From positions 1,426,001-1,490,000 of the forward strand of contig JAACMV010000007.1 of assembly GCA_010909725.1 (NCBI GenBank): a DNA stretch of 64,000 nucleotides, in the 5' to 3' direction. Of the stretch, positions 57,800 to 64,000 are shown one piece after another. The notes beneath the pieces are model-generated. The model was not told the DNA's origin, searched no databases, and saw only the letters and a list, made by a program, of their open reading frames with translations. The stretch comes from Picochlorum sp. 'celeri' (taxonomy: Eukaryota > Chlorophyta > Trebouxiophyceae). The first letter of the stretch is position 1. Every line of letters starts with the position of its first letter. The position numbers and the translations under genes were made by a program.

Positions 57800-59287
57800 A
57801 TGATGAAGAAGAAGAAAAATCAGGTGGAGAAGGAAGACGACGACATCAACAGTAACAAGAACTTTTCAACCATGAAGACTGAAGAGGTGCCCCCACGTCT
57901 CAGGATTCTGATGGTGTCTGACTTTTTCCACCCGAGCATCGGCGGCGTGGAGAGTCACATGTATCACTTGGCGCAGAATCTGATGCGACGTGGGCATCAT
58001 GTTGTGATATATACGCATGCGTACGAACAGGGATCATATTGTGGTGTGACATATTTCACCAATGGTTTAAAAGTGTACTATGTTCCAAGGAAAAGTATCT
58101 ATCAGGCAGCCACACTGCCCACTATATTTGGAGGATTTTCAAAACTTCGAGAAGTGATTTTATCTGAAAGGATTGATTTGGTGCATGCACATCAGGCATT
58201 CTCTGCCATGGCGAATGAAGCAGTAATTCATGCAAGAACGATGAATATTCCCACAGTCTTTACGGACCACTCCTTGTTCGGTTTTGCCGATCTCGCGTCC
58301 ATCATGATGAATAAAGCCTTGAAGTTTTCATTAGCAGACGTCCAGAGGGTGATCTGTGTGTCTCACACGTCGAGAGAAAACACAGTCCTTCGTGCTTGTG
58401 TGCCTCCTCGAGGAGTGTATGTGGTCCCAAATGCCGTCGACATGACTGCCTTCTATCCATCACCACATGCGTCAATAGAAGATCTGCGTCAAGCGGAAAA
58501 CACAATTGTTGTCATGTCGCGATTAGTCTATAGAAAAGGCATTGATTTGTTGATTCGAATCCTACCGGTTGTGTGTCAGAAGCACCCCCAGGTGCGATTT
58601 GTGATTGGGGGAGATGGTCCAAAGCGGCAAGAATTGGTCGATGCGATCCGTGAGTGCAATTTAGAATCACGGGTAACATTAAAAGGCGCCATTCCACATG
58701 CCGATGTGAGAGACTTTCTCTCTCAGGGAAGCATATTCCTCAACTGTTCCTTGACAGAGGCATTCTGTGTGGCTCTGGTCGAAGCTGCAGCAGTAGGCCT
58801 CACCATAGTATCCACCTCTGTGGGAGGAGTCCCTGAAGTCCTTCCGAGCACCATGATGGTACTCGCAGACGCCTCTGCTGATGGCATTGTGCAAGCATTG
58901 GATAAGGCATTGAGTCGAGTTGCATCATCATCATCATCACGTGGCACTTTTCACACAAAAGAAGGCCACGACAAAGAAGATGATGATGAAAAGAATCGCG
59001 AGCTGACGCGTCGGTTTCGCCAAGCGCAAGAGCAACATGCTGCTGTCACAGGCATGTACAGTTGGTCTGTTGTTGCCCGTCGAACAGAGCATGTATACCG
59101 CGACGCCATGCGCGACAAGACGAGCTTATACAAGCGTCTCTGTCGGTACTATCAATGTGGAAAATGGTTTGGAAAATTATGCATCCTCATAGCTATCACG
59201 GACTGGTTACTGCTCATACTATTAGAATATATCAAACCAAAGAGGCGGATCAAGCCTGCCAAAGACTTCCCTCGCCCATATACATGA
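57800..59287 (+). CDS. PIGA: GPI-GlcNAc transferase catalytic subunit PIG-A/GPI3
   Basis: A 495-residue single-exon protein from ATG 57800; an internal ATG before 'EEVPPRLRILMVSDFFHP' is also possible. GT4 glycosyltransferase with PIG-A-specific segments: 'DFFHPSIGGVESHMYHLAQNLMRRGH', 'YTHAYEQGSYCGVTYFTNGLKVYYVPRK', 'FTDHSLFGFADLASIMMNK', 'VPNAVDMTAFYPSP', 'VVMSRLVYRKGIDLL' and 'CSLTEAFCVALVEAAA' with the EX7E motif. An acidic/Ser-rich loop (~375-400) precedes the C-terminal transmembrane helix (LCILIAITDWLLLILLEYI). It makes GlcNAc-PI, the first step of GPI-anchor synthesis on the ER; two nearby surface proteins (24195 and 42811) carry possible GPI signals. Confidence 0.93.
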   Translation: MMKKKKNQVEKEDDDINSNKNFSTMKTEEVPPRLRILMVSDFFHPSIGGVESHMYHLAQNLMRRGHHVVIYTHAYEQGSYCGVTYFTNGLKVYYVPRKSIYQAATLPTIFGGFSKLREVILSERIDLVHAHQAFSAMANEAVIHARTMNIPTVFTDHSLFGFADLASIMMNKALKFSLADVQRVICVSHTSRENTVLRACVPPRGVYVVPNAVDMTAFYPSPHASIEDLRQAENTIVVMSRLVYRKGIDLLIRILPVVCQKHPQVRFVIGGDGPKRQELVDAIRECNLESRVTLKGAIPHADVRDFLSQGSIFLNCSLTEAFCVALVEAAAVGLTIVSTSVGGVPEVLPSTMMVLADASADGIVQALDKALSRVASSSSSRGTFHTKEGHDKEDDDEKNRELTRRFRQAQEQHAAVTGMYSWSVVARRTEHVYRDAMRDKTSLYKRLCRYYQCGKWFGKLCILIAITDWLLLILLEYIKPKRRIKPAKDFPRPYT

Positions 59288-59291
59288 ATAC

Positions 59292-60014
59292 TTAATGAAC
59301 TTTACTCTCTCGCTCTCGAGGCACCATTGTAAAATCAACAACCCGTGGCAAGGCGCTCGTGGTCCGTCGCCCTAGAGCAAGAAGCATCAATGCACCCAAA
59401 CACACCACACCCAGTCTCCACACATGGGCCACAATGCCTTGCAGCACTGCAGGATGAGGTAGAACAATCTCCATCACCAGCAACGACAGACACCATGTCG
59501 TCACTCCAAGCAAACGATGAAACCACTTCAACCACGGATGACACGCACTAGGAAACCGATCAATCAGCTTCAACCTTTTAAAACTACAAACCCCAAGCAC
59601 AATCAAAAAGAGGGACAGAGAATACGTAATACTACCCAGCTTGCCATGCAACGACGTGAAATGACTCTTCCCATGAATAACTTTGTTTACGTAAATCGCC
59701 GCAAACCCAAGAGACGTCAATATCGTGGAAGACACCTGCAACCACATGTGGGTTGACAGAGCCTGCACCCTCACCACCCCATCCGTCTCCCGTGCACCAC
59801 ATGCAGTACTAATCCCTTCACACATGAGCCCCAGGTATCCAACAGACATACAGATCGGATGCCACGCAAACAACACTCCCGCATACGCCGATGGAAGCAC
59901 AGCCACAAACATGGTCACGCAGAGCACAATAGAAAGGCTCTGAATATACATCCCCAGCGCTCCTACATGGCCATTACTACTCACAGTAGTGCTATGATTA
60001 CGAATAAATGCCAT
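59292..60014 (-). CDS. Cytochrome b561-like ascorbate-dependent membrane protein
   Basis: A 240-residue protein from ATG 60014; the frame upstream has no ATG. Six hydrophobic helices with the four heme-ligand histidines in typical places: 'LFAWHPICMSVGYLGLM', 'LSTHMWLQVSSTILTSLGF', 'HFTSLHGKLGSITYSLSLFLIVLG' and 'WLKWFHRLLGVTTWCLS'. This fits the cyt b561 domain family (CYB561D type), trans-membrane electron carriers using ascorbate. It converges with PIG-A, with 4 nt between stop codons, so the transcripts must overlap at their 3' ends. Confidence 0.85.
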   Translation of the reverse strand: MAFIRNHSTTVSSNGHVGALGMYIQSLSIVLCVTMFVAVLPSAYAGVLFAWHPICMSVGYLGLMCEGISTACGARETDGVVRVQALSTHMWLQVSSTILTSLGFAAIYVNKVIHGKSHFTSLHGKLGSITYSLSLFLIVLGVCSFKRLKLIDRFPSACHPWLKWFHRLLGVTTWCLSLLVMEIVLPHPAVLQGIVAHVWRLGVVCLGALMLLALGRRTTSALPRVVDFTMVPRERESKVH

Positions 60015-60175
60015 AGTTTCTATCCAAAAGAGCAGATCACGATTGTCGAATCCAAAACGTTCCAAAAGATGAAATAATCCAATTTGAATTCATTGCCCCA
60101 TTCTTTCTCGTATCGTATCCATCTACTGTATTCATGACATACAATTGATATATTTTTTAATAAATAATACAGTTT

Positions 60176-61417
60176 TTACGACACTGACGCCACATCGAAT
60201 TTCACGACGCAATTCATAAGACTTGTCCTTAAACAGGTGGCCACCTCTGGATGCTTGACCATGCCAATTCTCATACAATCCACAGCCATATCCGCATAAA
60301 GATTCGTTTCAATACTCCTACCCATACCCTCTAAGATCAAAAGATCCGTATCTTTGGCTTCGTCATACACCTCCTCAGAGATGCATGGTGATGCCAGATC
60401 AATGACTGGCAGTCCAGACCCAGATGGGATGATTCTGAGGCGTTGGGATGAGATGTAGCTGCATAATCGATCATCAACCTCGCAGATGCGAGGAAGTAAC
60501 GCATCTAATTCTTTGAATGTAATATCGTTGATGCTTGGCTGTGAATTCGCGGCAAGAACCACCTCGTTGCATGCTCCAGAAGAGAGCAACGATCTGGCAA
60601 AGGGCAGCATGCCCAAGATCACGTCGCTCCCAGCATTATCCACAAAAAGCATCGCTTTAGAATATGTATGATTTTTCATACGAGAACAAAATCTATCCAC
60701 ATCATCGATAGCCCAGGGCCTCGGAGGAAGAGAGCGCCGTGTAGTATGGAAGCACACGCCATCTTGGTCCTCATGGAAGATGTTCTTTGTATGCTCAGAG
60801 CCCAGATCGAAAATATTCGCCGCGCACACATTCTTCAACACTGTCGTCCATACAAGCTCAGAGTTACCATGCTCTGCCGCCATGGCATCAATCTCTCGAC
60901 ACACGCCCGGCAACAAGTCCAAGGATTTCATGTTCTCTTCATATTTGATGGACATGAATGGGTCACCAAACCCAGCCTCAATCAAACACTCTTCCCTCAA
61001 CCGACACAAATGCACGCACGTACATTCCATTCTCAATGCCATATCCTCAACAAAAGATGCCCCTGCCATCCTCACACGCGCCATAATATCGTCCAGCTTG
61101 GCCCTATAGGATGCAGCAAATGCTGCTGCCATGGCCTTTTTGTCCTCATCAGATGCATCGATAGAAGGGTCTGTACTCGCAATGCTCTCAAAGTACTCTA
61201 TAGATCGATAAAATATCTCTATCCATTGCTCCAGAGGAGGTATCTGCATCTGATTCTCATCCTGTGCGTGATGAGAAGAATCAACCAAGGATTGACATGC
61301 TGCTGGAATGTATTCCCACGTGTGTGGCGAATATGATTCTGGCACGATTAATGGCAATCGCCGACTGACAGTGTCTTTTTGTGTCTCCGACATGATGTCA
61401 AAATCATTCGAATACAT
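60176..61417 (-). CDS. DUF89 damage-control phosphatase (subfamily II-like)
   Basis: A 413-residue single-exon protein; an alternative ATG begins MSETQKD (405 residues). The active region has the metal-binding motif 'AMLFVDNAGSDVILGMLPFARSLL' and the catalytic patch 'EVVLAANSQPSINDIT', both diagnostic of DUF89/ARMT1-like metal-dependent phosphatases. The N-terminal pattern 'SPHTWEYIPAACQSLVDSS' and 'DPFMSIKYEENMKSLDLLP' agrees with the plant At2g17340-type/PANK4 C-terminal subfamily, which hydrolyses damaged pantetheine phosphates. A stand-alone domain here, not fused to a PANK-like kinase. Confidence 0.88.
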   Translation of the reverse strand: MYSNDFDIMSETQKDTVSRRLPLIVPESYSPHTWEYIPAACQSLVDSSHHAQDENQMQIPPLEQWIEIFYRSIEYFESIASTDPSIDASDEDKKAMAAAFAASYRAKLDDIMARVRMAGASFVEDMALRMECTCVHLCRLREECLIEAGFGDPFMSIKYEENMKSLDLLPGVCREIDAMAAEHGNSELVWTTVLKNVCAANIFDLGSEHTKNIFHEDQDGVCFHTTRRSLPPRPWAIDDVDRFCSRMKNHTYSKAMLFVDNAGSDVILGMLPFARSLLSSGACNEVVLAANSQPSINDITFKELDALLPRICEVDDRLCSYISSQRLRIIPSGSGLPVIDLASPCISEEVYDEAKDTDLLILEGMGRSIETNLYADMAVDCMRIGMVKHPEVATCLRTSLMNCVVKFDVASVS

Positions 61418-61635
61418 GTATCACCACAGGGTTATCTGGCTTGTACCCATCATCGCCAGGCATCGTATGCTCTCATCGATCAAACCTTGTCTTTGATGGG
61501 CCGATGTGGTTACAGCTAGCTGTGAAGAATTTTGAAATCAGAGCCTTGTCTCTTCTCTCTCTTTTTTTTTAACCTACTTCTTCTGCTCTTTGGCAATAAC
61601 AAAAGGAAAAAAATAATTGAGTAATAGGAGGTATT

Positions 61636-62349
61636 ATGATACTCAGTAAACAACAACAAGAACAACAAGAAGCAAAGACGGGAAGGAAATACGAGAAGAA
61701 AAAAGTCAACACGCAACAAGGGTTGACTGGCATTGTTGGACAGGGGACGGAGATATATAGTAGCATGGTGTATGACGATGTACATGTGCTGGATTCGTTA
61801 TCAATGGCATCCATGGCACTTGAGGCGAAAAATAGAATGATAGAACGGTTACAGAACGAGTTGGAGAGGCTACAGAGGGGAACACAGCAGGATGCTGATG
61901 ATGATGTGTGCTCTGAGGCAGCACAGCACAAGGTACTACGAGACGAGAAGCAACAGGTGGATGACATATTGGGCCATGCAGTGATGACTCGTACTCTGAT
62001 TGAACGGCGAGATTCTCATGATAGCACTAGCAGTAGTGGTCGTCGTCGTCATCACAGTCTCGTACTGTTGCTTCAGGAAACGCTTGACGAGTTGCATACT
62101 AGTAGAGTGACGATTGAAAAACAGAGTGAGGAGATGGAGAGATTGAAGGGTCGACTTGATCGGGTGCAGAGTCTTGTGACGGATGGAGAAATGCGTGAGC
62201 ATTATGAAGCATTGCTGGAAGAGAAGGATCGGACGATTGCCGAATTGGCGTCCATGTTGGCATCACGGGATGCATTTGCTGAGAATGTGAGGGCATTTTT
62301 GCAGCAGCATGCATCATCGTTGCCATCATCTCCTACCAGTAGTATATAA
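61636..62349 (+). CDS. Coiled-coil protein of unknown function
   Basis: A 237-residue ATG-initiated frame rich in Gln, Glu, Lys and Leu. Heptad-like segments lie at ~60-90 (LEAKNRMIERLQNELERLQ), ~145-185 (LLLQETLDELHTSRVTIEKQSEEMERLKGRLDRVQ) and ~195-225 (YEALLEEKDRTIAELASML). A Ser/Arg/His-rich hinge (~125-140) separates the first two. No domain recognised. It converges with LHCA, the stops being 96 nt apart. The predicted helix content and absence of targeting signal suggest a cytosolic scaffold; this is a weak guess. Confidence 0.55.
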   Translation: MILSKQQQEQQEAKTGRKYEKKKVNTQQGLTGIVGQGTEIYSSMVYDDVHVLDSLSMASMALEAKNRMIERLQNELERLQRGTQQDADDDVCSEAAQHKVLRDEKQQVDDILGHAVMTRTLIERRDSHDSTSSSGRRRHHSLVLLLQETLDELHTSRVTIEKQSEEMERLKGRLDRVQSLVTDGEMREHYEALLEEKDRTIAELASMLASRDAFAENVRAFLQQHASSLPSSPTSSI

Positions 62350-62445
62350 AGATAAAAATCACACGTGTATGATACGTGTTTGTTGTTACAATTGGCAATT
62401 GGACTATTACATCATTCGCCATCATGATCTGGAGGTGTGCCATGC

Positions 62446-63416
62446 TTATGGCCAGAGTCCCTGCAAGAAGCATCCAGCTGGGATGGTCAATCCCTGCACA
62501 GTCACAGAGTCTGGAATCTTGCATGTTGGGACCACAGCCTGTCCTGGAATCACAACAGCCTTGGAGAACATGGTGGTGTTGATTGGATCAGACAAATGCT
62601 CAGAAAGGGCAGCTAATGGGTTAAGTCCAGTCACCTGGGCAGCCATGGTGAATCCTATAAATGCCAACATGGCCAAGCGTCCATTCTTAATCTCCTTCAC
62701 CTTGAGCTCCTCCAAGTTTCCTGGAACGAATGGAGCGAATACGCTTCCTGGGTATCCGACCTCGTGTGGTGCAAGCTTGTACTGAGAGAAGACTGGGTCC
62801 TGATCCTGTGATCCTGGCTTCAAGACATCATATCCACGCTTGGACTCAACCCAGTGCATGACAAACAATTCAAATGCTGCCAATCCGGCCAAGTTGAATG
62901 GCAGTTCCACATCAGCTCCGGAGGTGTACCAGAAAACCTCTGGATGGGTGATTTCCTGAGCCAAAATTCCAGCAACACCCAACATGGCCCAGCGAGCGTG
63001 GACACGCTCAGACTCGGCAAACCACTTCAAACGCTCATCATTGGCACCCAATCCCAATGGATCGAATCCATAGTTTCCTGGAAGCTTGCAGGACTCCAAG
63101 TCTGCATTGAAGATAGAAAATACGATCAGATTGATGCACATGGTCTACTATACACCATTGGATGAGACCACCATATCTTTGTCTGACCCTATACTTGGCA
63201 ACGAGCTGCAACCTCTTTGCAGATACGCGTGCCTCTGTCGCCCTCAAACCCCTCTAATTTTTTAATCAAGTAGCAGATGTGTGACGTACGTTTTGGGAAA
63301 TCAGATCCAGGCAACCAGCAGTCGCGAGCAGCAGCAACCACGTGAGAAGCACGCTGCTGCTTTGGCTGGGCCAAAGTCCTCTGGAAAGGAGAAGTTGTCT
63401 TGATAGCGGCAATCAT
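62446..63416 (-). CDS. LHCA: LHCI-type chlorophyll a/b-binding protein
   Basis: Exons 63416..63290 and 63101..62446 on the reverse strand give 260 residues; the 187-nt intron (GTACGT...ATGCAG) splits a His codon. The join gives 'CWLPGSDFPK|HLESCKLPGNYGFDPLGLG', the LHCI mature start. Helix motifs: '[21 protein letters not shown]' and '[28 protein letters not shown]'. It lacks the WYGP trimerisation motif of the LHCII gene at 19578. The N-terminus (MIAAIKTTSPFQRTLAQPK) is a transit peptide. The short C-terminal extension with 'VVPTCKIPDSVTVQGLTIPAG' is specific to LHCI members. TGTAA at 62386..62390 (reverse) lies 56 nt past the stop. Confidence 0.95.
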
Positions 63417-63619
63417 GTTGTTTTATTACTGTAAATTAAAGTATGGCTCGATGGAGTGGCTATGGCCAATACCATCCGAATCAGCACCAGGTCTCGTCCG
63501 ATCTACTTGAGATCACGAAAGGATAACAGGTAGATTTGGACATCTGGGATGGCATGGAATTAGGTCTCCCCGTGTGGGAGACAGGGGATGACTCAGACAT
63601 GCGCAATGGTATACTAGTA

Positions 63620-64000
63620 CTACTGGGTTGATTGAAGGGAGTCGTATCCATTGGTGAGTTGACGAGAGGAGACTCTCTGTATCCACTCAGTGGGTGGGTA
63701 CCCTGGATGGACACCATTGGATTGACCAGTCAGGGCTTGGCATGATGTCTCTTTTTCTCTCTCATCTTGAGAAGATGATTGTGCTATGGGAAAATCATAG
63801 ATGGAGTCACTGAGGCGTGAAATATCTCGCTGACTGCCTGGTGGACCCTGCCATGGAACATGCATGAAGTCTAGCAGATGAAAAAAAATCTCATCCCAAT
63901 CCAGAATCCGGATTGAGCAAGATTGCGTCTCGAGTATCCGGTCAACGGTGTCGTCGATGGGGCCATCCCTAGAAATCGACACAAGGATTCGTGATGTGAT
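63620..64000 (-). CDS. Partial gene at the right edge, unknown product
   Basis: A reverse-strand frame open from the right edge to a TAG at 63620 (126 codons visible, no ATG in the part shown). The segment 'RILDWDEIFFHLLDFMHVPWQGPPG' is hydrophobic and helix-like; the rest is Ser/Gln-rich. Homology not recognised. A second frame (63717..63481) overlaps the last part; an intron could switch between them. This entry is tentative. Confidence 0.35.
   Translation of the reverse strand: MTSRILVSISRDGPIDDTVDRILETQSCSIRILDWDEIFFHLLDFMHVPWQGPPGSQRDISRLSDSIYDFPIAQSSSQDEREKETSCQALTGQSNGVHPGYPPTEWIQRVSSRQLTNGYDSLQSTQ

Noticed and set aside
63481..63717. Second reverse frame (ending SDETWC) at the right edge
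   Set aside because: Overlaps the partial gene in another frame; could be a spliced 3' exon, but no splice pair was convincing, so it was not annotated.
1..64000. Mobile elements, CRISPR arrays, rRNA, bacterial operons
   Set aside because: No transposase or reverse-transcriptase frames, no spaced repeats, no rRNA-like sequence; gene order shows no operon logic.

Overview
The window looks like a gene-dense, intron-poor stretch of the nuclear genome of a small green alga. Photosystem I subunit PsaF is nuclear-encoded (red-lineage plastids keep it), with an LHCII-type and an LHCI-type antenna gene. It also holds several plastid-targeted proteins (TIC20, LPA1, CreA, DUF3067, ACHT-type thioredoxin). 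Base composition is close to balanced and most intergenic gaps are 10-800 bp. Where introns occur they are mostly 62-224 nt. A compact trebouxiophyte (Picochlorum-like) or a prasinophyte would fit, but the genus cannot be fixed from the sequence alone.

Layout. 1-16.4 kb: 3' end of meiotic helicase HFM1/MER3, a DUF1749 hydrolase, a free-standing Rrp5 C-terminal module, a CYSTM protein, a DUF3067 protein, PsaF, Ctf18, a 62-aa membrane protein abutting AP-4 mu, MIA40, a plastid alpha/beta hydrolase without its nucleophile, an Esa1/TIP60 acetyltransferase and a UDP-sugar transporter. 16.7-33.8 kb: an RGG-rich protein, SERINC, LHCB, an orphan, a triple-RRM protein, a secreted class-3 lipase, U1-C, a His-rich CodA-like deaminase, a four-TM protein, a CaaX-ending kinase, a DUF3128 protein and an MtnA-MtnK fusion. 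34.5-48.3 kb: ACHT thioredoxin, DDX49/Dbp8, an AKAP7-like 2H protein, a double GATA factor, DLST, a PEPK-repeat surface protein, NSF, a thiol/halide methyltransferase and LPA1. 48.4-64 kb: Rit1, TIC20, an MT-A70 methyltransferase, CreA, eEFSec, a SUN-domain protein, PIG-A, cytochrome b561, a DUF89 phosphatase, a coiled-coil orphan, LHCA and a partial gene at the right edge.

No rRNA, tRNA, transposon, CRISPR array or bacterial-style operon was recognised. Genes are arranged without pathway clustering, usually as divergent or tightly convergent pairs. Many reading frames are interrupted; I rebuilt 19 introns by hand from splice sites, phase and family alignment, so every joined model is an inference until checked with RNA. 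These introns share an unusual donor consensus, G(T/C)RCG. The most notable items are: an MT-A70 enzyme that resembles the MTA1 DNA-6mA clade more than METTL3, the MtnA-MtnK fusion, the split Rrp5, the His-rich deaminase, the CaaX kinase, a candidate dicistronic locus, a GC-AG intron, and heat-shock-element-like arrays.
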